From Rhynchosporium graminicola (lineage: Eukaryota > Ascomycota > Leotiomycetes > Helotiales > Ploettnerulaceae), in assembly GCA_900074885.1 (NCBI GenBank), contig FJUW01000007.1, positions 2,331,051-2,395,050 of the forward strand: a stretch of 64,000 nt of DNA, read 5' to 3'. Position numbers and translations under genes: made by a program. Below, in pieces: positions 11,366 through 22,336 of this stretch (within the stretch, counting starts at the first letter, position 1; the number at the start of each line of letters is the position of its first letter). Under the pieces are notes generated by a model. It made no database searches, was not told the DNA's origin, and worked only from the letters and a program-made list of their open reading frames with translations.

Positions 11366-13253
11366 TCAATCCCTTAAACCAACGCCAAACTCCTCATATA
11401 GCTCTCCAATCCTGACCCCTCTGTTATCTGCGATCATTCCCACAAGTCCTTGCCCAACGTCTCGGATATCATTGTAGTCGTGCAGAAGCTTGATGTGTAG
11501 TTTGACTGTTTCAGCTGCTGGGTGTCTAGTTAGTTTATTGGTTAGCGGTAAAGACGGAGAAAAAATTTCCTGGTGGTGGCATGAGACTCAAAAGAGTAGC
11601 TTTGGGTAGAGCGGGTTGAGGTGGAGTTGAGAGAGGGAAGACATGAGATAGGAGATCTGACGGTGGGGGGGGCATATGAGGAATGATGTGCCAGCTGTAC
11701 GTAAAGGAGGATGAGAAGCGAATTAAAAAATGAACAATCATACTTCAACTCCCGAGTGACTTCCTCCAATTTAGCTTTCTTCTTCCCAATCTCCTCTTCC
11801 AAGGAGGCATTACGAGCTTGTATCGAAGCCTGACAAAATCCCAATTAGCATTTCATACCATCACTCCATGCCGCCCAGCCTCCTCATCACTACAATCCTC
11901 AAAATCATTTTGCACACTTACAATCTTGATAGCCTTTAGCTCTGCCATTAACACATCTTTATTCTGAAACACATCCGAAGCCTTGAAAGATTTCATGGCC
12001 ATTGGCGACTTGAATTTCTCCGACTTGGGCTTGGCAGGTGTGGGTGCTGTAGCTTCGGATTTCAAGGGCAATGAAGTAGTTTCTTTGGATGGAGACTCAG
12101 ATTCGGGGGTCTTAGAGTGAGGAGGGATATTGAAAGAAATATTCGGTGTTTCATGTTGAGGCTGAATTTTGGACACCTGTTTCGTTTCAGCAGGTGAAGA
12201 GGTATTGGCAGCTGTGGTGTCATTCTCGTTGCCCGTATTTGGGGCAAAAGGAGTAGATTGGGAGTCAGTTGGAATCATAGAATGGCTGATTCGCTCGTCC
12301 TTTGTCTCTTTTGAAGGCGGTCCGGTATCCGGAATCTCTTCATCCTCATCACTTTCCGGAACCAATAGAGCCACATCAGGTGAAACGGCTGCGACATCAT
12401 TTAAATCCATAATCTTGTCAGAAGATAACCCCTCGCCCGGCGTCGAATCAAGAACCTCATCTCCAGTAGTAATGTCATCTTTCTGGTCCGCAACATTCGC
12501 GATTTGACTAGCCTGACGGCTATCAATGTCCCCAGAGGAATTCATGTCATTATTCGCACCCTGAATACCAGCCTCAATAGAAGACATGATGTCCTGAGTT
12601 CCATTTCCAACATTAGACATGACAGCCAGAGCGTCCGCAAAATGGGAGTCTATGACCTCCTCTTGGATCTGCGTCTGCGTCTGCGTTTGTGTCAAAACTT
12701 GCGTATGCGTAGGTTGCAGATCTGAAGTCGTGAGTTCCGGAAAGATGATCATGCTATCGATATCAACATTGGAAGATAGATTGCTGCTCCGGTTTGCAGG
12801 ATCTTTCTCCACATGTGGACTGATCTCATCCCCAGTTACAGGTTGTAAGCCAGGCGTCTGCCTCTCCCCAGTCTTTTCATCCTCGAGCTCCTCTTGGTTT
12901 CCATTCTTGAGAGCCTCATCTTCCATCCCACCTGCGCTCGCCATTGAAGCAGGCAAACCCTTCTTCTCTCCATCCTGCTCATCAACATCCATATTCTCAT
13001 CACTCGCTCGATTCTCAATAGCACCAGCAGGACCTTTCATAGGACTAATAGCATCCTCAGTATCAGCTTCCGAGTCCGGAATCTCAGTCCGAATACTCTT
13101 CTCCCCGTTCACACCAGAGGCTGCATCCTCTGCCTTGAGAACAGGCAGATCAGTTTCCTCGATTTCTGACATTGTTTCTTCGGTATTACTGACTGCGTCG
13201 AAACGACTCAGTGACTTGAGTCTACGAGCAAGAAGTAGATAGGTCGGTTGCAT
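11366..13253 (-). CDS. swi5: Swi5-family recombination mediator with long N-terminal extension
   Basis: Exons 13253-11922, 11829-11744 and 11525-11366 give 525 residues (498 if translation starts at Met28, ATG 13172). The last ~80 residues are the Swi5 domain. A coiled-coil helix (SLEEEIGKKKAKLEEVTREL) is followed by AAETVKLHIKLLHDYNDIRD and then VGQGLVGMIADNRGVR and YEEFG near the end. This family partners with Sfr1/Mei5 to load Rad51 or Dmc1 on single-stranded DNA. Everything before the domain (about 440 residues) is acidic, low in hydrophobics and rich in Ser, Thr, Pro and Glu, with an SQ/TQ cluster near residues 195-210. Swi5 proteins in yeasts are under about 120 residues, so the extension is unusual. 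The splice acceptor at 11526 was chosen because the nearby CAG alternatives shift frame into a stop. The gene lies upstream of the LOR gene tail-to-tail and 492 bp from eIF6. Confidence 0.85.
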
Positions 13254-13745
13254 GATAGTCCCTTCCGCTTTTGGAAGGAAAATACATCATTATCACGTGA
13301 TCGTAAATAGCATGTTCAAGTCGAGCTTCGGTTCAGGACTACTCAGATGTCCCACTGTGTGCAGTCATACAGTCAATGTACTACAGAGCCCAGAATCTAG
13401 TTTGGCTGATCTTACTAGCAAGAATACAGATATTGATGAGAAAAGTCCGGTCTTCATCACGGCTCTGTGGACTTCAGTGGCACGTATTTTCGAGTTTGCA
13501 GGAAGAGAGATAAGGCTCTTTCATTTCAATTCAAGGGAATACAGCCAGCAACGCCATGTATGCGCCAAGCGGCCCGATTTACCAGATCCTCTAGAAAACC
13601 ATGAAATAATCAGTCAACCACGATGTCAGATTTTCATCCACCATCGTTTGATCATGACAGACCGATCCAGTCCACAGACCGCGATCGTTCCATATCTCGC
13701 TTCATAGAAATCCAGCGCAGAGAAAATAGCAACCCAAGCCATCCT
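13254..13745. other. Spacer between swi5 and eIF6 genes
   Basis: About 490 bp that should hold the swi5 promoter and the eIF6 3' untranslated region. A plus-strand frame (13252-13707) begins at an ATG overlapping the swi5 start region, but it resembles nothing and is not called. Confidence 0.6.
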
Positions 13746-14813
13746 TCAGTAAAACGACTCTACCATCGTATCCTTCAAGCTGGTATTGATATTCCCCGGC
13801 CCTTGTCCCTCTCCTAACCTGAATACACTCTCAACAACGCTCAGTTCCGTAGCCGTAGTATCCAATCCCGTAACAGCCAACCAATCATTGACCACCATAC
13901 CAGCTCCTACGACCGAGCTACCGCGATTGACACTGCCAGCCACGAGCGGGACCTGCAGAAGAGAAGAGAGTTCGTCTTGGTCGAGAATGGAGGTTTTGGG
14001 ATGGACGATACCGCCTTGGTTGGAAAGTGACATGTAGGAACCTACGAGAACGTTGTCGGCAATGGTTTGGCGGAATACATCAACACCAAGGACGTCGGCG
14101 ATTATTTCTTCGGTCTCTCGCTCGATGTCGGGATGTACAAGGGCGACGTGGTCGTTGCAGACGATTACATTGCCAAGCGCGGAGAGACGCTCTTCTATTC
14201 TCTGGTAAGGCATTAGCTTTTATCCGTGATTTCTTGTGTGTAGATAATATGTAGGGTATTCCCGTTCGCTTTGCCACTATCATGAGAAGGAGTCGAGGGG
14301 GGGTTGTGTTACCTGTATCTTGACTTCATCCGGCAAACTATTCCGCAAATGCTGCAGCTCTTGGTCTGTCGTGGACGTAGGTACCAATAGACCCTTTCGG
14401 TTACTGTTCCCTCAATCAGCAACTTGTGCATGACCCCTCATCACCATCAAACTCGTGGATGAGATTGCAACATACCCAGCGGTCAAACGTCCAATAATCC
14501 TCGTTCCGGCAATCGTAGCATGACAGATGGGGATGACATCCTGAAGTTCGGCTTCGAAGACACTGCGAGGTAGAATTATCAGCTTCTTTTCTTCTCTCAT
14601 CTTTCGCCTTTACCAGATTCCTGCTTGCTCAATCCTGCGCTTCTGGTCGCATACCAAACAGCCCAGAAGGAAAAGCACATGCAGACCTCAAGACCATCCG
14701 ACATACCTGTAGAAGTTCTCGCTCGCACCAACGGCAACCAAGGCATACGAATTCGTCAGCGTAGAGAAGACGCCCACCTCATTCGAATTCTCAAACTGTG
14801 CGCGAACCGCCAT
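13746..14813 (-). CDS. TIF6: Eukaryotic translation initiation factor 6
   Basis: Exons 14813-14707, 14562-14476, 14403-14313 and 14201-13746 give 246 residues, the normal eIF6 length. The N-terminus [20 protein letters not shown] is the classic start. It is followed by [15 protein letters not shown], then [20 protein letters not shown] and [20 protein letters not shown]. The fourth exon carries the later pentein repeats ([35 protein letters not shown]). eIF6 forms a five-fold pentein barrel that binds the 60S subunit, is needed for its maturation in the nucleolus, and blocks premature joining to 40S. The tail ends shortly after [18 protein letters not shown], as usual for fungi. All introns are 49-150 bp with standard GT-AG ends. 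This is a single-copy essential gene and a good anchor for synteny. Confidence 0.97.
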
Positions 14814-16724
14814 CTTTTCAATATCTCTGCTTTTTTGTGTCGTAAAAAGTCTTTCCCTTGTGATACCTGAGTACTGAGTTTACGGTCTATCTCCTAAGGA
14901 TATACGGAGAAGCAGATATTTGCGGTGGTGGTGGATTGTTGCTTGCGGCAAAAGTGAGGGGTCCCAATCGATTTTGAGCTTTTCCTTTCTGACGCTCATG
15001 ACATTCTTGCGCTGAGTGTAAAAGTGCGCTAGCAGGGGACTACTGGTGGCGGTGCCATCCATACCCCACCTTGAGGCTGGTGAGTCACTTGTGCAGGCGC
15101 ATTTAGAAACCCAAGCTTCATTCAAGATTCGTCCCTTTCTATTGACTGCAGGCATTCAATATGCACAAGGCTGATTCTGATTGTGGTTTGGATTTGACCA
15201 TTGCTTCCGAGGATTATATCATGTCATAGAAGCATTGAACTCTCCAGACCTTGATATCGAAGTAGGATTCAATTAGTGACTCAATCTCAAGGCCCAGATA
15301 CTTGCACACCCTGTAATATGTCTCTCTACCTCGTGGCCCCGAATCATTCGGATGACTGCATCTGCAGGGTGGTACACGGCCACTAGACATCATATACACG
15401 GTATGGCTCATCCTCTCTCATCCCCATTCTCCGAAACCTTGCTTTGTAACCATGACTAGGTAGTTCCGTATTCCATCAATCTCAAAACCACAGAACTATC
15501 ATAAATATCGAACAACACGACTCCCGAACTTCAGAAGGGTATTCTTTCTTTAAATAAGGTATTCGAGACTTAAGCTACAGACTTTTGTGAAGTCACGTAA
15601 TAAATTACCCAGCATTTCGATTTAAAAGACTACAAATCCCAACATCATCTTCGAGACCTTCAGCATCGATTGGATCATTACAGCCACGAAATAATTACCC
15701 GACTTTCCCAGGACGACCTTTCGAATCCCCAGAATCCGTAACGTCATGATGTGACTTCACAATTTGCTGTTGCAAAATAAAACCCCCAAATGATCTCGAA
15801 GATCACATTCAAAAAGCCCATCCGTATCAAGTCCTCCCTCCCCATGATATCTTCCGCAACGAGCGAAAACAGCTCAAGTAAAATCACAGAGTGACCTAGG
15901 TATTTTTCTTTTCTTAAGACATGTGAGATTTACACAACGAAGTCCCAAAACAGCAGTGAGTTTAGAATGGCGTTTCAAGTTCCAATAGAAGCCCCATACA
16001 GTCTGAAGAAACTTAGAAACTCCTCATATTCACACCTATATACGTGTAATATCATGTCACACGCCCACCCACTACCAACTGCCCCACCCCCGTCCAACGG
16101 AATTGAGCAGCCTCTAAAAAATACCTAGGAAGAGTCATGAAAACAAACCCTTGAAAGAACTTAGGCTTTCACATGAAGACCAACGGTATGATCCAGACAC
16201 TTCATATCACCGGTATTGCTGCTGCTTGCTGTTGCGGTTACAACTTGTGAGCTCTAAAGCAGGAGCACTTGTAAAATCTCAGATTTATTCCCCATCATGC
16301 ACAGACTAGAATAACGAAGCGAAGGGATATTATCAAGACATTGCAATTTCCTTTTATTATAGTCTAGAGGTACTCAAGTGACATTGGGAATAGCGTCTCG
16401 TGAGATGACAGAAAACACCGAAGAAATCATCCACCAGAACGAAGTAATTCCGTCCTGAGAGACTCTCGCGACAATGAGAATCGCGTTTTGTAAAGACGAC
16501 AGAGTAATTGAAGAAATCATCCACCATAATTAAAGCCCGAGGGACTCTCGCGACACTGAGAATAACGTTTTGTAAAGACGACAGAAAAACTGAAGAAAGC
16601 ATCCACCATATCCAGCATACGCCATATTCCTACAAAGCCTGCCCGAAGAATCCTATAACTCCTCCGAAAGTGTTTTTGATACCTATCTATATACATATGT
16701 GCAGAAACCCGAGGCACCTATCAT
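14814..16724. other. Intergenic region with degenerate minisatellite at its right end
   Basis: About 1.9 kb between the eIF6 start and the stop of the RGG/polyQ gene. No convincing coding frame. It includes the eIF6 promoter and, from 16371 to 16615, the tandem repeat listed separately. Confidence 0.6.
16371..16615. repeat. Degenerate tandem repeat, three units of 82-90 bp
   Basis: The string GAAGAAATCATCCACCA starts at 16420 and 16510, and a near copy (GAAGAAAGCATCCACCA) at 16592. GACTCTCGCGACA recurs at 16461 and 16543, each followed by TGAGAAT and CGTTTTGTAAAGACGAC. Unit lengths are therefore about 90 and 82 bp, with the first copy the most diverged (TACTCAAGTGACATTGGGAATAGCG). It lies just 3' of the polyQ gene. 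Confidence 0.75.
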
Positions 16725-17324
16725 TCATTGATACGATCCATATCCGCGATACTGTTGTTGGTTTGGAGCTGGTGGTTGTGGCTGAAGAGCCCTAGAAGCT
16801 GGAGGAGCCGGTCTCAATTCCCTCGTCGCCCTCCTACTTCCCGGGCCGCCAGCGGAACGAGGAGATTGCTGCTGTTGCTGGGGAGGTGGTGGAGGAGGTC
16901 CATATGGCGATGTATGAGCGTGGCTCTGATACATCGCCTGCGGACCGAAGACACCCATACCAGGGCCCATATGCGTGGTCATATTGATGTTCATTTGATG
17001 TAGCGGTTCTTGCATTTGAAAGTGCCCAGGAGGAGCGCTGAGAGGATTCCCTGGTTGGTAAGCCTGAGGAGGAGGGCCAGGGGGTGACATGTTTTGGGTG
17101 TGCTGGTCGTTTGTGTTGCTACCGCCGCCGTAATGATAGGCTGCGTCTGCGAGCTCGGAAAGATTGCCGCCGCCATTGTTGTAGGTCGCATGTGGGACCT
17201 GTGGTGGTGGGGGAGGAGGAAGTGCGCGTTGCTGTGCGTAAGGTGTAACGTAGATGTCTCTGACTGGATCGTATCCTGTACGGGTTGGTGGTGGCATAGG
17301 CTGGTGAGGAGAGATTCCAGCAGG

Positions 17325-17376
<52 letters not shown>

Positions 17377-19972
17377 AATTGGTATCCACTTGGTGACTGG
17401 ACTTTGGCTGAAGGGCTGGTGAACATGGAAGTCTGAGGAGGGCGATTTGGTGATATCATCTGTTGCTGGATAGGTCGAGTAGCCTGGACACGTGCCTCTT
17501 CTGCAGCACGCTTCTCGTCCTCCTTTTGTGTCTCGGCTGCTGTCTCGATTGCGTCAATGAGGTCCTTGGCGATAAACTGAGGAGGTTCAGGAGTTAGAGG
17601 TGTGGCTGGCCTGCTATGAAGATCACCAGATGCTGCAAGTAGATTTGCCATCTTCCGTGAGAAGGGAATCTGATCGAATGCTCTCTGAGCCCGCCATTTC
17701 CATTCAGAACGAGATGTGCGAGAAATAGACTTAGTACCATCAGCATTGTGATGTATAAACATGACAGGATCGGTTGGCTGCCATTCAGCTCCCCAATCAG
17801 TGCGCTCCTTGAAGTATGGACGCTTGAGCTCTTCACGATCTGGGTTACGGGATCTTGGAAGTGGCAGACCGAATCGGGGATGGAGCTTGTGGGCAGCAAC
17901 GATTTGTGGATCAAGATCCTCTGGTCCATTCTTGCCAGCATTGTGTCGACCTTGTCGCTGGTCATAATAGATTTTACCACTGGCTGGATTGGGGTTGGCA
18001 TCTCGTCCAAGCTTCTTGAGACTACCATCTGGTTGCTTCACATAATGGGTCTTGGCAAATCCGATTTCATATTCCTCAAATATGACTGGGGTGGGGGCAA
18101 CGATGCGGTTGAAAGCTGCAGGTTGATCACGGCGGATCTTCTTGCGGGGAATGGAGGTACGATATTTGTCGGGTTCTTGAGGCAAAGCATCGCTGTCTTC
18201 GATATCATCGCTGGCGTTTGGCTCTTCATCGGGCGACGAGCCTTCTCTGGTAGGGGGGCGAGATGGACCACGTGAAGCACCTGAGGAAACAGCACGAGAT
18301 GGACCGTCTTCTGGCTGCTCTTCAGCTTCCTCTTCGCCTTCGGGCGCATCAGCAGCTTCGCCTCCTTCAGCGATCTCCTGTTGGGCTGAGAAAAGAGCTT
18401 GACGCCCACCCTTCTTTCTACCACCCACATTACGCTGATTCTCAGCAACGCAATCTGATTGAGTCTTGAGAGCTGCAGTCTTCTCCTTTTTGGACTTGAC
18501 TTGCCACCAATTGGCAGGGTGTTGCTCGTAGTCGTTGTCGCCTGCAGTGCTGCGGACATTGCTGACTGCATTGGGAGGCTGGTCGGATGTCAGTAATGGT
18601 TGTACATAGGTGCAGAGCAAACTTACATTCATGAAAGGCATTCCAGTTCCATGTACTTTCTTCGTTGGAGGCGAAGTCTTCTTTACCAAGCGACCGTCCT
18701 CCTGTGAAGTGTCAGTGTGGTCCAAGGATTTGGGATGGGAGACTTACTCCTTGAGAAAAGGGAATCTCATTAAAGTCCACAACATTATCTTTGCTAGCAT
18801 TGGCAGCCGCATAAACATAGGCAGCATGTTCCATGATCCGAGCCTCGTACTTCTCCTCGATCTCCTCGATTTGAAACTGTAGTGTGTCAGTACATTCAAG
18901 GCTAGAAAGGAGGATGACTTACTCGGTATTGTTGCTCAATCAGATATTCGTCGTAATCGCGTTTACGATTGGCCAATGCCTTTTCGAGCTCAATAAACGT
19001 ATCAAGCTGAGATTGGTTTTCGTCGAGCGTCTCCTTGAGCTGGTCTGTCACAGACTCAAATTCGGGTAGACTTTCGTGGTACAAGGGGTCTTTCTGCAAC
19101 ATCTCGAGAGATTTGTCGGCCAGAAAAGACAGCGCATTGCGTTGCATAGCGGCAAGAAACTTGTATTGAGCCTTCAATTCGACTTTGCGCTTGAGAGCAA
19201 CATCAATGCGATGATCTTCAACCTTCTTCCTTCGCCCACCGCGACCTCTGCCTCGTCCGCGAGTAGATGGCACAGCTGATTTGGCACCGCGACCACCAAC
19301 AGCGGCCTTGACTCTACCACCTCTTCCACCGCGGCCTCGAGAGCTTCCTCTATAACCACGTCCACCGCGACCACGTCCCCGGCCACGACCACGGGTAGTT
19401 TCTGGTGCACCATTTGGAAGTTCAAGAATTTCTTCACCTGGGAGTCGAACTTCTTCATCGTCCTCACCTTCAGCATCAGCATCAAGATCATCCTCATTAG
19501 ATCCACTGGGACCATCAATTTGGACTTCGGGAATCGGTTGATCTGAAGCATCTTGCTCGGGTTGTGGAGTAGCCGAAGCGGTAACTGGCTCAGGCACCTC
19601 GACATTTTCTTGAGAAGAATTTTGGTGACCTGAAGACGCGGAGTTTTCCTCGACGACTGGGACTTCTGAGGTTTGATTTATCGATGATGAGGAGTTGGAG
19701 AGTTCTGGTTCGTTTGGTGGTGAGGAGCGACGTTTCTTGGTTGGAGATTGGTGGGGCTCGGACTCGGTGGCTGTAACTGTCTTCTTTGCGCCAACTTTTG
19801 ACTTCGCAGCTCTGGCAGATAGCTTTGATGGGGGAGAGGCAGCAGGATGAGGACCTGAAGGACCGGAAGTGATCTCAGAAGCCTTGCGTTTGGAAGCTCT
19901 GGTGCCGTATGGAGTGATATCATCTGATCCATCCAGCTGGGGAGGGCCAGTCTCGTGACGAGCTGGTGCCAT
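16725..19972 (-). CDS. Large RGG- and polyQ-containing nuclear-type protein
   Basis: Exons 19972-18923, 18876-18748, 18701-18627 and 18578-16725 give 1035 residues. The start MAPARHETG is the first ATG; the upstream frame opens only with TTG. The N-terminal ~190 residues are Ser/Pro-rich with basic KRKAS and KKRR clusters that look like nuclear localisation signals. Residues ~195-255 form an RGG box (GRGRGRGRGGRGYRG and similar). A long charged helical region with coiled-coil character follows across exons 1-2 (LEMLQKDPLYHESLPEFESV; FQIEEIEEKYEARI). Exon 4 has PANWWQVKSKKEK, an acidic Ser-rich stretch, a more ordered region (about 570-750), then low-complexity Pro/Gln sequence with a run of 17 CAA-coded glutamines and a C-terminal RGYGSYQ. 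I take it for a conserved filamentous-fungal nuclear protein, perhaps chromatin or RNA linked; that role is inference from composition only. Confidence 0.8.
17325..17375 (-). repeat. Pure CAA trinucleotide run coding polyglutamine
   Basis: Seventeen uninterrupted TTG units on the plus strand are CAA codons on the coding strand of the RGG/polyQ gene. Absence of CAG interruptions makes the tract a likely length-variable microsatellite between strains. Confidence 0.95.
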
Positions 19973-22336
19973 CTTGATGATGTCGAAAACACGATCAGAA
20001 GGCGAGTAATGGGGCAAGTAAGTAGATTGGTGTGTATGAGTGTTCGTGAGTAGAGCAAGAAGTGTTTGTGTTATGTGAAGTCAACGATTAATTGATGGGA
20101 GAAAATTGATGTCGAAGTACGTGTTGTTGGTAGATGGGAAAAGGTCGACTGGAGAGGAAGAAGCAAGAACTTCAGGTGGAGCGAGATATCGGTGCGAGGA
20201 GCTAGAAGGTCGACGACAATGCTAAGTTTGAATGGTGGGGATCGTAGTTATTGACCGAGAAATTATGATGAGTGACAATAGCAAGGGGGGTCGACGTCGA
20301 GTGAATTGAAAATGTGAATAGTTGCAGAAAACGCATTGTCCCAGGACGAGACCAGAATCCAAGCGAGTAAGGGAAAATGGAAGATTCTGATTGGTCGGGA
20401 GCCCGGCCGCCACGGATTATCACCTTTTCAGCGCCCGATCTGAAAATGCATTATGGGCTTGTAAGATGTCTTGAGCTTGTGGTTTCAAGAGCGGAATCAG
20501 GGCGGAAGATATCTTTCATCACATACTGAGAAATTCCGAGTATTTCATCACATTCGGAGCGTCGAGGGAGATTAGAAAGACACTTCGGTCTTGTTACAGT
20601 CACTGTCATGTCAACGCTTGGCACGGGCTTAACTAGGAACAAGATTCTGCTTGTAGATCGTGATGAAGTTCAAATGGCATACTACACAACCTCAATCAAC
20701 GTTACAAGTCTATTCAGTATGACGACCAAGATGTTTACTGTTGCTTCACTATTGATGACCGTGCCATGCAGCTCTCACGGTCAGATAGTGACCTGGCTCG
20801 CCTGGAAACCTCACTTACTAACTCCCCGCCCCCTTGATTTGTTATTTCACATTAGGAAGGGTTTTCCGAAGAAAAGACTTCACCACTGAGTACCGTCAGG
20901 TTATCTCACCTCTAAACAAAAATCGAAATAAATTGAAGTTCTGTAGCTTCTAGCGTAGCGTATCTCTAGAATAAATATTCCATAACTACCTAGGCTGGTA
21001 TGGTACCTAGGCAGTAAATTGAGCTAGTCTGAGGCCGCCTCAGAAGATATCCAAAGTATGGAACGCTCGGATTTACAGCTGCCCGCCTAAGGTAGGACTT
21101 CACTCCATCATTTACGAGGATGTGCTTTTCCGTTCTCGTAATTGCCTAAATCAAACCTGAAATCGAATCGTAGTGAATATCCAAGTCCAAGTCCGGCGGC
21201 ATGAATGATGGGTGGGGGAACTGTTCGATTTCAGGACGTCACCATCGATAATTTGCTAATTTGATCGGAAAAATCAAATATCTCTCTTTGGAATTAGGAC
21301 ATACTATAAATGCGCAAACTGACTCTCCGCTTCCTGTGGGTAGACATTAAACGCTTGCACAGTTCTGAGGATTTCCCCCCTATGGTATTCCAAGAATAAC
21401 CTTCTGACGAGTAAAGAGAATGAATGAGCATTATAGTGATGGGGTTTTCGTTTCGAGATCTCTCGAGTATCTACAAGTCTAACGTCTTCACGACCAGATC
21501 TACATGCTGTAACCTGCTGATACCCCTCCAGCTCTTCCCCTAATCCCAGCAGGGTCTTCAAAGGTTCTACCAAGTTTTGCTTCTCCAGCATCCTTTTCAG
21601 AACCCCTCTGCCGTCCCTCCCTATGCCCACCCAGAAACTGTGCGACTCTGGATGTTCAATGCAGTTCGTCGCAAGCAGCTGTGATATCGCATTACAGTAC
21701 TACCCCATATTGTGTCAATCTGAATATTGCGAAGCTGCCAGCCGACGTAGAGCCATCATACGCCTTGTGATATCCCGAAGTTATAACTACATATAGGCTC
21801 TTGAATATAGAGCAAGTTGAGAGTGGCTAGAATAAATGAGAAAAAGCTTTATATTGGTCAGCTATATTTCGCATTGAAATGGGTAAATGCCTATTCATGA
21901 TTGAAAATGGTCGGTTAATTGATGACGCACTGAAATCACGTTACGGAGCCTCAACAAGGACTCAAGTAGTCTGATTTGTAGATGGAAATTTCTCATTACC
22001 AAACATGCAAAAAAGCTTCGCTCCTGTAGAGAGTTTTCTTGACACAGAAAACCACCAGAAAACCATCCATTCCTCTATTCATCATTCCTGTTGATTCATC
22101 CATTCGTATAAGAGGTCGAACGTCATGTAGAAAAGGGGATATGCAGTATGCACAAAGGTGCAGAACAAAGCAGAAGAATGCCAATGTTTCAGGCCAAGTC
22201 GACGAGCTCTTTGAAAGAAGTGATAAAGTCAACCCCTATATATGCTTGTACTTGCAAACGCAAAAGACAATCCTGTTCAACCTGTGCAAGGAATAATCAT
22301 CGCTGAGGAATGGGATACGCAAAAGTGACAAGTTTC
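19973..22336. other. Intergenic region between RGG/polyQ gene and RAD23
   Basis: About 2.4 kb holding the promoter of the RGG/polyQ gene (19973 to roughly 20450). The rest lacks a recognisable gene. The longest independent frame, minus 21304-21630 (108 codons), matches no family I know. Confidence 0.55.

Noticed and set aside
12619..13242. 207-codon plus-strand frame opposite swi5
   Set aside because: Serine-rich mirror of a low-complexity coding exon; the minus strand carries a recognisable Swi5 domain with proper splicing.
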